Shown here piece after piece: positions 1 through 8,913 of a stretch of DNA of 64,000 bases. Below the pieces are notes generated by a model. That model had not been told where the DNA came from, searched no databases, and saw nothing but the letters and a program-made list of their open reading frames with translations. Source of the DNA: Catellatospora paridis (GTDB taxonomy: Bacteria; Actinomycetota; Actinomycetes; Mycobacteriales; Micromonosporaceae); the NCBI RefSeq assembly GCF_009720365.1, contig NZ_ML769312.1, positions 124,001 to 188,000 on the forward strand. The letters are read 5' to 3'. A program made the position numbers and the translations under genes. Each line of letters opens with the position of its first letter. Positions within the stretch are counted from its first letter, which is position 1.

Positions 1-135
1 CCGGGAGATGCCGGGGTCGTCGAGTGCCACCGCGGCCACGCCGCTGTCACGGCCGAAGGTGACCGGCAGCGCGCACACCTGCTCACTGGTCGCCTGGGTG
101 TGCCGATCGGTCAGGACCAGCCGGAGCTCAGGAAT
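1..135 (-). CDS. FHA-domain protein, N-terminal part (continues beyond position 1)
   Basis: Forty-five codons of an open frame run leftward off the window. They include PVTFGRDSG followed by ALDDPGISR, the glycine-arginine and serine-arginine signature of forkhead-associated domains, which bind phosphothreonine peptides. The frame overlaps the end of the upstream CBS gene by 8 bases, so the two are probably cotranscribed and coupled. An in-frame TGA lies just upstream, and no ATG or GTG precedes the domain. The start is therefore either a rare ATT at 135-133, giving a family-like beginning (PELRLVLTD), or a CTG a few codons later. Everything downstream of the FHA core is outside the window, so the full architecture is unknown. 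Confidence 0.7.
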   Translation of the reverse strand, partial: MPELRLVLTDRHTQATSEQVCALPVTFGRDSGVAAVALDDPGISR

Positions 136-610
136 GGTAGATCACCGCTCGGCACAGGTCGGCGCGCGACAGGGTGCCCACGAGCTTGCCGTCGTCGACG
201 ACGGGAAGCCTCCGGATCCCGCGGTCGATCATGACGATCGCCGCTCGGGCGAGCTCGTCGGTCGAGCGGACGGTCGCCGCGTCGCGTACGACGAGGGGGT
301 CGACGGGCCGGTCGGCGAGGGTGCGGCCCCGCTCCAGGAAGATCCGGAACGCGTCGGCGAGCGTGCCACCGCCGGCGGTGACGTCATCGAAGCCGGGCAG
401 CATCGCCCGCACCAGGTCCTCTTCCGACAGTGAGCCGACGAACCGGCCTTCGTGGTCCAGCACCATCAGCTGGCCGACCTCCGAGACGCTGACCACCTCA
501 GCCGCCCGCCGGATGGTCGCACCGAGCCGGATGTACGCCGGGAACGCCGTCATCACGTCGCCGACTCGCACGCCACCTCCCAGGTCCTGTCCGCGGTCGT
601 CTCGCGCCAT
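128..610 (-). CDS. CBS-domain-pair protein
   Basis: This 160-residue protein consists of two CBS motifs, about residues 16-70 (starting VGDVMTAFPAYIRLG) and 98-157 (ending RRLPVVDDGKLVG then a short helix). CBS pairs bind adenosyl ligands and usually sense energy or nucleotide status; no effector domain is attached here. I chose the ATG at 610 because the alternatives further upstream add an Arg-rich, low-complexity stretch unlike the family. It overlaps the FHA-domain gene downstream by 8 bases, suggesting a two-gene regulatory unit. The ligand cannot be told from sequence. Confidence 0.8.
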   Translation of the reverse strand: MARDDRGQDLGGGVRVGDVMTAFPAYIRLGATIRRAAEVVSVSEVGQLMVLDHEGRFVGSLSEEDLVRAMLPGFDDVTAGGGTLADAFRIFLERGRTLADRPVDPLVVRDAATVRSTDELARAAIVMIDRGIRRLPVVDDGKLVGTLSRADLCRAVIYHS

Positions 611-859
611 CCGTGCCACACCTGGCCAGCCGAATCCGGTACGAGAAGGGCTCTGGACGCGCTCGCAGCCGATCCGGTGTACGCCCTGAAGTCCGAATCG
701 GTCGGCAGCGATGAGTTTAGCCAGACCAGTGACCGGCGATGATCCGATGATCGGCGGACGCCGCGGTCCGTTAGGCCGACCTCGGCGTCGGCAGCGTGAC
801 CGGGCCGGTACCCGTACCCGATGTCGCGGTCCTGGTGTCACCCCGGCCGCGCAACTCGA

Positions 860-1768
860 TCAGCCCGGGCGGCGTCCCCATGCCGAGATCAGCGGCGCGA
901 GCGTGAGGTCGAGCTCGCCGGCATCGACGGCGGTCAGGTGCCCGTCGATCTCGGCGTCGTCGGCCAGCCCCGCGGCGAGCAACTCGGCGCGGACCATGCG
1001 CACCGTCGCGGTCTCCAGCCGGTCGCAGGCCACCCCGCCGACCGGGAAGCAGCCGGCCGCCGTGACATCGACCAGGCCCGCCGCACGCAACGCCCGCGGC
1101 AGCGTGCGGCCGAAGCGCAGATCGGCGCCGCGGCGGGTCATCAACTCCCGGACCGCGCGCCGCAGCCGGTTGGCGCGCCGCTGCGCCGGGCCGACCTCAT
1201 CGAGGCAGGCCAGCGGCTGCAGCTCGGTGTCGGCATCCTCTACCAACAGCCAGCCGCCGGGCCGCAACGCCGCCACCATCGTCGCCAACGCCCGGGCACG
1301 GTCGGGCACGTGAACGAGCACGAGCCGCGCGTGTACCAGGTCGAACGAGCCCGGCTGCGGCGGCGGGTCCCCGACGACGTCGTGCCGGCGCACCTCGTAC
1401 CCGCTGTGCGGGTCCAACCAGGCCGGATTGATGTCCGTGGCCAGCACGTGACCGGTTGGTCCGACGGCCGTGGACAGTGCCTCGGGAATGCTGGGGCCTC
1501 CGGCGCCGACTTCCCAGCAGCGCCAGCCCGCCTTCACGCCGAGCCGGTCGAAGTGCCCGCGCGTGACACCGTCGAACAGCTCGGCCAGCCAGGTGAACCG
1601 CTCGCCCGCCTCGACCCGGGCGTTGTCGAGCAGGTAGCGGTGATCCGGAGAAGACTCGAGGGCGTCCGGCGATGGGAGCCCGGACTGCGCGCCGGCAGTA
1701 TTCACCGGCCCGCCCGCGGTCGTGTCCGGCTCGGACCCGGGGTCGACGACGGGCTGCGACGAACTCAT
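860..1768 (-). CDS. SAM-dependent class I methyltransferase
   Basis: This 302-residue protein has a class I methyltransferase fold. The SAM-binding glycine motif is WEVGAGGP at about residues 85-92, the acidic end of strand 2 is ATDIN near 110-114, and the post-strand-4 segment is FDLVHARLVLVHV near 140. The first 40 residues are Pro/Ser/Gly-rich and probably disordered. The ATG at 1768 is preceded by GTGAGG at normal spacing. Similar actinobacterial proteins are annotated only as methyltransferases; the substrate is unknown. It stands alone between an unrelated CBS/FHA pair and a divergent secreted hydrolase. Confidence 0.8.
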   Translation of the reverse strand: MSSSQPVVDPGSEPDTTAGGPVNTAGAQSGLPSPDALESSPDHRYLLDNARVEAGERFTWLAELFDGVTRGHFDRLGVKAGWRCWEVGAGGPSIPEALSTAVGPTGHVLATDINPAWLDPHSGYEVRRHDVVGDPPPQPGSFDLVHARLVLVHVPDRARALATMVAALRPGGWLLVEDADTELQPLACLDEVGPAQRRANRLRRAVRELMTRRGADLRFGRTLPRALRAAGLVDVTAAGCFPVGGVACDRLETATVRMVRAELLAAGLADDAEIDGHLTAVDAGELDLTLAPLISAWGRRPG

Positions 1769-1979
1769 GCTCACATCCTCACGACCTGCCGCGTGCTGTG
1801 CCAGCACGACACGGGATGAAACCAGACACAAGCCCAGGGTCGGTTGAAGGCTACGGAGCCAGCTCAGCGCCCAGCTGCTCAACTGGTGATTCTGCTGATT
1901 CCCGCATCGGAGGTTTCTGCTGGAATCGACGCCTGCCGATTAAGGCTCAGTCGAACAGCATCTCAGAAGGGATCTCGAC

Positions 1980-3245
1980 ATGACTCGCACCAGCAGCCGA
2001 TTCCGAGCACTCGGTGCAATGTCCGTCAGTTTCATCGCCCTGGGCACCGTCTTCGCCGCCATGCCGCCCGCCTCCGCCGCGACCTCGATCTACAGTGAGA
2101 CCTTCACCAGCGGTCTCGGCACCTTCACCACGTCCGGCTCCGTCACGAACAGCGCGGGCGCCGCCCGGTTGGCCGCGTCGCTGCTCTCCGACCCGTCCAT
2201 GACGTCAGCGCCTGTCAGCCTGACCGGATACGGCAACGTGACGGTGTCGTACATCCGGACGGCGTCCGGACTCGACCTCGGCGAGAGCTTCACCGTGGGT
2301 TACTCGGTCGGCGGCGGTCCGTTCACCACCCTGGAAACCGCCCGCACCGCCACCGGCGCGGCGACGTTCACCCTGCCCGCCTCGGTCAACGGCCGCGACC
2401 TGCGGCTGCGGTTCTCGCTGGACGCGAGCAGCATCCTGGAGACGCTGACCGTCGACAACGTGCTCGTCCAAGGTGACAACGTCGGGCCGAGCCCGACCGG
2501 ATCACCGACCGCCTCACCTGGCGGCTCACTGCCCCCGGTGAGCGACGTGACGAGACCCGGACCGTACGCGGTGACCATCGACCAGACCGCCGGACCCGGG
2601 AACGACGGGTGGCTGGTGTACCCGACCAACGCCGGCCAGAACGGCGTGGACCACCCGGTCTTCATCTGGGGCCCGGGTGCGGGGTCCGACCCGGCCGCCT
2701 ACGAGGACATGCTGCGCCAGTGGGCCTCGCACGGATTCGTCGTCTACAGCGAGGTCTCGTCCAGCAGCGGCGACTACATGGTCGAGGCTCTCGACTGGCT
2801 GGAGGACGAGAACGTCAGGTCGGGCAGTCCGCTGTATCAAGATCTCGATCTCACCGAGGTCGCCTTCGGCGGCCACTCCCGTGGCTCGATCGGGACATTC
2901 GACGTGGCCAACGATCCTCGGCTGAAGACCACGGTCCACGTGGCCGGCGGCTCCTTCGACGGTAACGGTCCCAGCAATCTGCGCAACCCGGCCCTCTACA
3001 TCGGCGGCGACGCAGACTTCGCCACCTCGAACGTCGAACGCGACTACACCAACACCCGTGTGCCGGTGTGGTTCAACATCCTCGACGACACCGACCACAT
3101 CATGGCTACCCGCAACGCCCAGCACATCATCACCGCCTGGCTGCGGTGGCACCTGGCCGACGAGGAGTTCCGCCGCACGGAGAACTTCCTGAGGTCCGAC
3201 TGCACCTTCTGCAACCTCGGCGAGGTCACATACAAGAACTGGTGA
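1980..3245 (+). CDS. Secreted two-domain alpha/beta-hydrolase (PETase/chlorophyllase-like)
   Basis: This 421-residue exported protein has a signal peptide of about 33 residues ending in ASA, a beta-rich domain at 37-165, a Pro/Thr/Ser/Gly linker near 168-182, and an alpha/beta-hydrolase domain at 185-421. The nucleophile elbow is GHSRG (Ser300), with Asp344 or Asp346 and His373 as likely triad partners. A C-terminal Cys pair (408 and 411) probably forms a disulfide. The family includes cutinase-, lipase- and PETase-like esterases; the natural substrate is not predictable. The ATG at 1980 follows AGAAGGGA at good spacing. A strong terminator follows. The N-terminal beta domain may bind a polymer, but this is inference. 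Confidence 0.8.
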   Translation: MTRTSSRFRALGAMSVSFIALGTVFAAMPPASAATSIYSETFTSGLGTFTTSGSVTNSAGAARLAASLLSDPSMTSAPVSLTGYGNVTVSYIRTASGLDLGESFTVGYSVGGGPFTTLETARTATGAATFTLPASVNGRDLRLRFSLDASSILETLTVDNVLVQGDNVGPSPTGSPTASPGGSLPPVSDVTRPGPYAVTIDQTAGPGNDGWLVYPTNAGQNGVDHPVFIWGPGAGSDPAAYEDMLRQWASHGFVVYSEVSSSSGDYMVEALDWLEDENVRSGSPLYQDLDLTEVAFGGHSRGSIGTFDVANDPRLKTTVHVAGGSFDGNGPSNLRNPALYIGGDADFATSNVERDYTNTRVPVWFNILDDTDHIMATRNAQHIITAWLRWHLADEEFRRTENFLRSDCTFCNLGEVTYKNW

Positions 3246-3265
3246 GAGCCCGCAGGCGCGGCGAT

Positions 3266-3294
3266 CCCGCCCCGCTGCGATGCGGCGGGGCGGG
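3266..3294 (+). terminator. Rho-independent-type hairpin after the secreted hydrolase
   Basis: A perfect 10-bp GC-only stem (3266-3275 with 3285-3294) closes a 9-base loop, 20 bases past the stop codon. There is no U-tract, as is usual in high-GC actinomycetes. Confidence 0.7.
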
Positions 3295-3466
3295 CACAGA
3301 CGAGCAGTTCGCGGCCCGCGGCACAGTTGAGCAGCCGGCTGCGGTCGTGGTGGCAGCCGGCTGGATCACGTCGGGCGAAAACCGGCTGGCGCGCCACCTC
3401 ACGTCGTCCGCAGAATATGCGCACGTCACCGCGGGCCAGCCGGGGCGGCGCACACGGGGGTACGCG

Positions 3467-5023
3467 ATGACGATCGGTGCACGGCTCCGACGCTGGCTGC
3501 TGGAGCCACCCCCGCCCGCGGGCTCCCTCCCGGATCCGGACTACCTGCCGTCGCCCGCCGATCCGGCGCAGCTGGCACAGTCGCTCGGTGACCCGCACGC
3601 TGACCCCGGTGGTGTCGCGATCGGCTTCTACCGCGCCGCCCGCGACGGTGACGACGACCTGCGCTCGACGGCGCTGCAGGCACTCGCGGGCGCATCAGGC
3701 GGCTGGTGGGCACGGTTCGACGACGCGCTGCGCGAGAAGTCCTGGTGGGTGCCGCGCTGGTCGCAGCAGGCCGCGCTCGCGCTCGCCGACGACAACGCAG
3801 ACCTGGTGACCCTCGTCGCCGCCGGCTGCCACCACAACGGGCGGCTGCGTGAGGCCGCCACGAGCCGCCTCGCCGAACACAGCCATCCGGCCGCGACCGC
3901 CGTGCTCGCCCTGCGCAGCGCCGACTGGGCGCACCCGGTACGCGAGGCCGCCCGTGCCGCGCTCAGCCCCCAGCTCACCAATGAACTGGACACCGCACGG
4001 CTGCTGCTGTCCGCCGACCTCGCGCTCACCCTGCACGCCCGCAAACACGGCGGCTGGCTGATGCAACAGATCGAACAGCTAATACCCCGGCTGCCCGACC
4101 ACGGGCTGTCGGCGCTGCTGGCCACCTCGCACCCGCGGCTTCGCCAGGCCGCCTACCGCATCGCCATCGCCGACGGCCGCATCGGTGTGCCGCAGCTGCT
4201 CGCCGCGGCGCACGCCGACCGCGACCTCGGGGTGCGGCGCATCTGCGCCGACGCGGCCATGGACGCCGACACCGACCTGACCGTGCTGCGGACGCTGCGG
4301 GCCAGCCGCACCGCCAGCATTCGCGCGGAGGCGATCAGGCGACTTTCCCGGGTGGGGGAGTTCGACGCGGACGCGGCACTGTCCGACCGGCACCCGCTGG
4401 TACGCGAGATCGCCCACGCGGCGGTCCGCCGCCGCGGCGCCGACCCCGTCGACCACTACCGCCGGCTCATCGCCGCCGAGCTGCCGGCACCGGGTGTCGT
4501 CGCGGGACTCGGCGAGACCGGCACCGCCGCCGACAGCGCCCTGATCACGCCATGGCTCACCCACCCGAACACGCCCGGCCGCGTCGCCGCCGTACGCGCA
4601 CTGCGCCGCCTCGGCACCGGACCGGTCGACGCGCTGGCCGCGCGGCTGACCGACCCGGCCCCGGCAGTGGTCCGGCACGCCGCAGCCGCGCTCAGCGAAC
4701 GCGCCACCGAAGTCGGCATGGACGAGCTGGAAGCGCTGCTGCGACCAGAACAGCCGGACACGGTGCGGATGGCCGCGTTCCGGATCTGCGCAGCCCGCGA
4801 CCCGTGGACCCGCCTGGTGGTATCGCTGCGGCTGCTGCACGACGCCGACCAGCGGCTGCGCGGGCTCGCCGAGCACGAGGTGCGGACCTGGCCCGGCCAC
4901 GGCCGGCTACGCCCCGCCGACCCGCAACTCGTGCCGGAGCTCGACACGCTGTTCGCCCTTGCCGTCCCCGTCCTGGGCAAGCCTCTCGCGGACCTGATCC
5001 GCTTCCAGGCCCGTATCGGCTGA
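3467..5023 (+). CDS. HEAT-repeat protein
   Basis: The 518-residue protein is built almost entirely of about 30-residue paired helices rich in Ala, Leu, Arg and Asp, with repeated segments such as HPLVREIAHAAVRRRG and TPGRVAAVRALRRLG. This is the pattern of HEAT/PBS-lyase-like repeats, which form solenoids for protein-protein contacts. No catalytic domain, signal peptide or membrane helix is visible. I chose the ATG at 3467, since upstream in-frame sequence lies in the terminator region of the previous gene. Its partner is unknown. A second HEAT-type protein lies at 55206-56096 but is not an obvious duplicate. Confidence 0.75.
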   Translation: MTIGARLRRWLLEPPPPAGSLPDPDYLPSPADPAQLAQSLGDPHADPGGVAIGFYRAARDGDDDLRSTALQALAGASGGWWARFDDALREKSWWVPRWSQQAALALADDNADLVTLVAAGCHHNGRLREAATSRLAEHSHPAATAVLALRSADWAHPVREAARAALSPQLTNELDTARLLLSADLALTLHARKHGGWLMQQIEQLIPRLPDHGLSALLATSHPRLRQAAYRIAIADGRIGVPQLLAAAHADRDLGVRRICADAAMDADTDLTVLRTLRASRTASIRAEAIRRLSRVGEFDADAALSDRHPLVREIAHAAVRRRGADPVDHYRRLIAAELPAPGVVAGLGETGTAADSALITPWLTHPNTPGRVAAVRALRRLGTGPVDALAARLTDPAPAVVRHAAAALSERATEVGMDELEALLRPEQPDTVRMAAFRICAARDPWTRLVVSLRLLHDADQRLRGLAEHEVRTWPGHGRLRPADPQLVPELDTLFALAVPVLGKPLADLIRFQARIG

Positions 5024-5093
5024 GACGGCACCAAGCGCAGCAGGGCGGCCTCCACCGTTCGACCCCGGCGCGCTCGCCGACGCCCTGCGCGAA

Positions 5094-5681
5094 TCAGCGC
5101 TGGACGCGGTAGTGAATGTGTGTTGCCTGGGGCGTGTCGACGACCCGGACGATCTCCAGCTCGATGCGCGAGGGCAGCAGTTCGAACAGGCGGCGGCCGC
5201 CACCGAACAGCACCGGTATCTGGCTGATCTGCAACTCGTCCAGCACTCCGACCGCCAACGCCCGTTGCGCGGTGTAGGCGCCGTGCACCAGCACGAAGCG
5301 GTCGCCCGCGGCGGCCTTCGCCTGTGCCATCGCGCTGGCGATCCCCTCTGCTACATACGTGACCAGGGGATAGTTGGCGACCGACGGTCCGGGCGGCCGA
5401 TGGCTGGGCACGAAGATGGGGGCCCCGTGATGGTCACCGCCCCAGTGGTCGACCTGTTCCACGGTGCGCCGGCCCGCCAGCACCGCGCCGAATGTCTCCA
5501 ACTCGTCGAACAATTCCCCGCCCGGCCCGGAGGGACGGACGAACTCGCCGTTCGCGTCGACGAACCAGTCATGCAGCCGCATGAAGCCGTCACCTCCGGG
5601 GTTGTCCGGCCCGTCGTGCGGACCCGCGATGTACCCGTCGAGCGACATCGCCATGTAGAGCATCGACACTGATCCGGGCAT
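5094..5681 (-). CDS. Dihydrofolate reductase-like (RibD C-terminal family) protein
   Basis: The 195-residue protein opens with the family's beta strand and SLDGYIAG motif (near residue 13) and continues with LAGRRTVEQ and FVLVHGAYTAQRALAVGVLDELQISQ-type blocks (in part), ending with a typical DELQI/VLFGGGRRLFE core. Members are small NADPH-dependent reductases related to DHFR and RibD; most have no assigned substrate. The ATG at 5681 has GGAGG five bases upstream, which decides the start. It converges with the HEAT-repeat gene and diverges from the phosphodiester glycosidase gene. Confidence 0.82.
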   Translation of the reverse strand: MPGSVSMLYMAMSLDGYIAGPHDGPDNPGGDGFMRLHDWFVDANGEFVRPSGPGGELFDELETFGAVLAGRRTVEQVDHWGGDHHGAPIFVPSHRPPGPSVANYPLVTYVAEGIASAMAQAKAAAGDRFVLVHGAYTAQRALAVGVLDELQISQIPVLFGGGRRLFELLPSRIELEIVRVVDTPQATHIHYRVQR

Positions 5682-5932
5682 GTGAACCTCCGCTGGTCTG
5701 CGAATCGAACCGATGCTGACGGTAGTCGGTGGGCAGCCTGAGCGCCGGGACGTGAACGTGCGATGCCAGTCGATGTAGATATCTTTCCATTTAGGATCTA
5801 CTTTGGTTGAATAGCTTCGCTCGATCCGCCCGGGGGCACCCCATGGCGCGCGATCTCCGCTGCCGAAGAAACCGACAGCTCCCAGGCCAAGCACGATGCC
5901 CGCCACATCGACCCCTCCGACCGGGAGACGTC

Positions 5933-7498
5933 ATGCGCCGACCAGCCGTTGCCGTCCTGCTCTCCGCACTGCTCACCCTCACCGGTGCCGGTGCGCTGCC
6001 CACCCCCGCCCTCGCCACTGCCACCACCTCGTACACCTTCGCCCCGGCGACTGGCGCCGGAACCCTTGCCGTCACCTCCCTCGCGCCCGGCCTGACCCTG
6101 ACGAGCACCTCGATCAGCGGTCCGAACCAGGTCAACATCCTGACCGCCGACCTCGCCGAACCGACGCTCAAACCCCGATACCTCAACCCCGGCACCGTCG
6201 GCGCGACGGCCGCCCTGACCACGCAGGCCAACCGCGTCGGGGCGGTAGCCGCGGTCAACGGCGACTTCTTCGACATCGGCGCGACCGGGGCACCGCGCGG
6301 CATCGGCCTCGACAACGGCACACTCGTCAACGGCCCGGCTTCGGGCTGGAACAGCGTGGCAGCGCTCTACCCCGCTGGGGCCGCCACCCGCGGCGGCCTG
6401 GCCGAGATCTTCCTCGACGCGACAGTCACCCTGCCCGGCGGCGCCAGGATCACCGCCACGAACCTCAACTCGCCGAACATCGCGGCGAACGGCGTCGGCG
6501 TCTACAACCCGCTCTGGGGTGACCAGCCGCGCAGCCAGGTCCTCGACGGAGCGACCCGCTCCCGCGAGATCGAGGTCACCGCGGGCAAGGTGACCAAGGT
6601 GAGCACCACCCCGGGTGGCAAGGTGGCCAACGGAACCGTCGCCGTGCTCGGCGTGAACACCGGAGCCGACGCCCTCGCCGCACTCGTGGTCGGCGACGCC
6701 GTCACGGTGGCCTACGCCCCCCGCGGCGGCGACGGCGCGCAGGTCGCGATCGGCGGAAACCTGGTGCTGGTCAAGGACGGCGTGGCCACCACCGTCGCAC
6801 ATCCCAAGAACCCCCGCACCGCGGTCGGCTTCTCCGCCGACGGGCTGAAGATGTGGCTGGTGGTGGTGGACGGCCGGGCCACCGCGAGCGTCGGCATGAC
6901 GTATGTGGAGCTGGCGAACTACATGAAGTCCCTGGGCGCCGACGACGCGATCAACCTCGACGGCGGCGGTTCGAGCACCCTGGTGGCACGCATGCCTGGC
7001 GCCACCTCGGTATCGGTGCGCAACACCCCGTCCGACGGCGCGCAGCGCCCGGTGCCCAACGGCATCGGGTTCGTCTCCACGGCGCAGGCCTGGAGCACGA
7101 TCGTGGACAACACGACCGCGGGCCGGTTCTCGGCGAGCGCCAACTGGGGCACCTCGACCTATTCGGAGCAGCGCTACGGCGCCGACTACCGGTTCGCGGA
7201 TCCGGTGCTGGCCAGCGACTCCGCCTGGTACAAAGTGAACATTCCGCAAGCCGCGGACTACGAGGTGTCCGTGTGGTATCCGGCCAATGCCGGCTACAAC
7301 GACTCGACGCCGTACATCGTGGCCACCACCAGCGGCAACCAGACGGTCCGGGTGAACCAGCGCGTCAACGGTGGCCGATGGGTCACCCTCGGGGTGTTCC
7401 CGCTGGCCGCGGGTGACGCCAACGTCGTCGGCGTCAGCCGGTGGACCGCGGGCACCGGGTACGTGATCGCCGACGCGGTGCGGATCACCCGCGCCTGA
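5933..7498 (+). CDS. Secreted phosphodiester glycosidase (NAGPA family) with golvesin-like C-terminal domain
   Basis: The 521-residue protein has a signal peptide of about 30 residues. A central domain shows the family blocks GAVAAVNGDFFD, RTAVGFSADG and DDAINLDGGGSSTL, diagnostic of the phosphodiester glycosidase domain (human uncovering-enzyme family; bacterial members act on sugar phosphodiesters or unknown glycans). A C-terminal beta-sandwich of about 120 residues (WYPANAGYND, then GYVIADAVRI) resembles golvesin/xanthan-lyase-type carbohydrate-binding domains. The ATG at 5933 is chosen because it has GGGAGA upstream and begins a signal peptide; earlier in-frame ATGs would precede it with a charged extension. 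Extracellular glycan processing is the likely role; the substrate is unknown. Confidence 0.82.
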   Translation: MRRPAVAVLLSALLTLTGAGALPTPALATATTSYTFAPATGAGTLAVTSLAPGLTLTSTSISGPNQVNILTADLAEPTLKPRYLNPGTVGATAALTTQANRVGAVAAVNGDFFDIGATGAPRGIGLDNGTLVNGPASGWNSVAALYPAGAATRGGLAEIFLDATVTLPGGARITATNLNSPNIAANGVGVYNPLWGDQPRSQVLDGATRSREIEVTAGKVTKVSTTPGGKVANGTVAVLGVNTGADALAALVVGDAVTVAYAPRGGDGAQVAIGGNLVLVKDGVATTVAHPKNPRTAVGFSADGLKMWLVVVDGRATASVGMTYVELANYMKSLGADDAINLDGGGSSTLVARMPGATSVSVRNTPSDGAQRPVPNGIGFVSTAQAWSTIVDNTTAGRFSASANWGTSTYSEQRYGADYRFADPVLASDSAWYKVNIPQAADYEVSVWYPANAGYNDSTPYIVATTSGNQTVRVNQRVNGGRWVTLGVFPLAAGDANVVGVSRWTAGTGYVIADAVRITRA

Positions 7499-7559
7499 CC
7501 GCGCCTGTTGCGTGCATTCGGCCGCCCCGCCGGCCGGGCACGGCCAAGAAGCGCTGCGT

Positions 7560-7589
7560 GGGGCCGGTCCCGATCATGGGATCGGCCCC
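7560..7589 (+). terminator. Hairpin between convergent genes
   Basis: A 12-bp stem with one mismatch (7560-7571 with 7578-7589) and a 6-base loop lies just before the convergent gene end at 7602, so it could serve both strands. Confidence 0.55.
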
Positions 7590-7601
7590 GCCGGCTCTGC
7601 T

Positions 7602-8009
7602 CTACCTGGCGGCGGCGACGTCCGCCACCGGCCACCCCACGAACCGGGCGATGTCCTCGTCCGGCGTGGTCAGCAGGTCGACCCAGTCCTCCAATGCGCC
7701 GGCCAGGCTGTGCGGGATGCCCGGGTTGTCGGGCCGGGCCCGCTGCTGCGCGAGGTTGTCGATGTGGATGAAGGTGCCGTCGGGGTCCAGGGCCTCCAGC
7801 ACCTCGTCGTCGCTCATGCCGGTGTCGCCGCTCGCGATGACCTCCCCGGTGTGCCAGTCGGTGTACTTCCACGTGGTCTGGCTGGTCTGCCCGCCGTCGA
7901 TGATCCGGTGCCCGTCGGCTCTGAGCTTGTCGGCGGCCTCCGCCAGACTGAGGTCCGCCTCGCGCTGTGCGACCAGATACCGGCGCACGTAATCCTGTAC
8001 CAGGTCCAT
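7602..8009 (-). CDS. Conserved hypothetical protein, 135 aa
   Basis: An acidic soluble protein with no recognised domain. It begins MDLVQDYVRRYLVAQREADL and has an N-terminal helical segment followed by mixed sequence with DWHTGEVIASGDTG and a C-terminal DIARFVGWPVADVAAAR. There is no signal peptide or membrane span. The ATG at 8009 is preceded by GGGGAG; the longer frame would add a Cys-rich, unlikely extension. It is convergent with the glycosidase gene, and the start of the TetR unit lies further upstream. Function unknown. Confidence 0.65.
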   Translation of the reverse strand: MDLVQDYVRRYLVAQREADLSLAEAADKLRADGHRIIDGGQTSQTTWKYTDWHTGEVIASGDTGMSDDEVLEALDPDGTFIHIDNLAQQRARPDNPGIPHSLAGALEDWVDLLTTPDEDIARFVGWPVADVAAAR

Positions 8010-8241
8010 GACCAACTCCCCAGGGATGACCTCAGCGCGTGGTCCGGCTGAGCACGGGCTACAGAGTGCCTGGCACGTCGCCCGCAGCCAAGGACACACG
8101 CCGTAGCCGATCGGTTTTCGCCCGATCGGCCGAAGCCGCCCGCGCGTCCACCTGAGGCGGATGGCAGCGCGTGCGTGCTGGTGCCGCCTCGGGGCCCGGT
8201 GCAGGTCCGGCTGCCGGCACGGACGACCGTTCGCCGGCGGG

Positions 8242-8835
8242 TCAGCTGCTCGCGGGGGTGGGCCCGGTGTCGCTGAGCGCCCGGAGCGCTCCGGCCAGGT
8301 GTTCGGTCAGCCGTGCGGGGTCGGCACTGGTGAGTGCCGGAGTGGCGATGATGCCGCGCATGAGCCATACGCCCGAGATCAGCGCCAGTATCAGTTCGGC
8401 TCGCTGCTCGGTGTCGGCTCCGTCGAGCAGGTCGGTCAGGCGCGTGCCGACGTGCCTGGAGATCGCGTCGCGCATGATCGCGGCGGCGCGCGGGTTGCTC
8501 GCCGAACGCAGCATCAGCAGGAACGGGCTCAGCTGCTCAGCGGCGGGGTCGGTGCGGGCGACGAGAGCCTCGGCGATGCGTGCCGCGACTGCCGCGGGTT
8601 GCGAACCCACGATGGTGGGCGGTGCGAAGGACCGGTCCACGACCTCGGCGAACAGCTGTTCCTTGGAGCCGAAATATCGGTTGACCAGCATCGCGGTGAC
8701 TCCGGCGGCGGCGGCGACCTCCCGTACGCCTGCGCCGTCGTATCCGGCGCGGGTGAACGCCTCGACTGCGGAGTTGAGGATCGCCTCACGGGTGGCCGTG
8801 GCGTCTCGGCGGCGTGGCTGTTGCGTCACCATCAT
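8242..8835 (-). CDS. TetR-family transcriptional repressor
   Basis: The 197-residue protein has an N-terminal TetR helix-turn-helix (about residues 12-58: TREAILNSAVEAF, then AAAGVTAMLVNRYFGSKEQL) and an all-helical ligand-binding C-terminal half. It is transcribed divergently from the SDR gene at 8914. The ATG at 8835 abuts the palindrome at 8835-8852, and no Shine-Dalgarno sequence precedes it. A TACACT hexamer ends 7 bases before the ATG, so the message is probably leaderless and the operator covers its promoter and start, giving autorepression. A second ATG follows immediately. The inducer is unknown; a substrate or product of the SDR is the natural guess. Confidence 0.85.
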   Translation of the reverse strand: MMVTQQPRRRDATATREAILNSAVEAFTRAGYDGAGVREVAAAAGVTAMLVNRYFGSKEQLFAEVVDRSFAPPTIVGSQPAAVAARIAEALVARTDPAAEQLSPFLLMLRSASNPRAAAIMRDAISRHVGTRLTDLLDGADTEQRAELILALISGVWLMRGIIATPALTSADPARLTEHLAGALRALSDTGPTPASS

Positions 8836-8852
8836 GTCTACGAGTGTAGACA
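8835..8852. promoter_or_regulatory. TetR operator 1 (perfect palindrome)
   Basis: TGTCTAC-gagt-GTAGACA is a perfect 7-bp inverted repeat with a 4-base spacer. It covers the putative leaderless start of the TetR gene and the likely -35 (AGACAA) of the SDR promoter. Confidence 0.8.
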
Positions 8853-8867
8853 ATGCAGGTCAGGCGC

Positions 8868-8883
8868 GTCTACAGTCGTAGAC
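8868..8883. promoter_or_regulatory. TetR operator 2 (perfect palindrome)
   Basis: GTCTAC-agtc-GTAGAC repeats the half-site of operator 1, with centres 32 bp apart, about three helical turns. The TACAGT inside it is a plausible -10 for the SDR gene, 17 bases after AGACAA. Binding here would block that promoter. Confidence 0.8.
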
Positions 8884-8913
8884 ATCTGATCCGGCACACC
8901 GCATGGGGGAATC

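Noticed and set aside
5040-5088. 8-bp inverted repeat between the HEAT-repeat and reductase genes as a terminator
   Set aside because: The loop would be 33 bases and the stem short; too weak to call.
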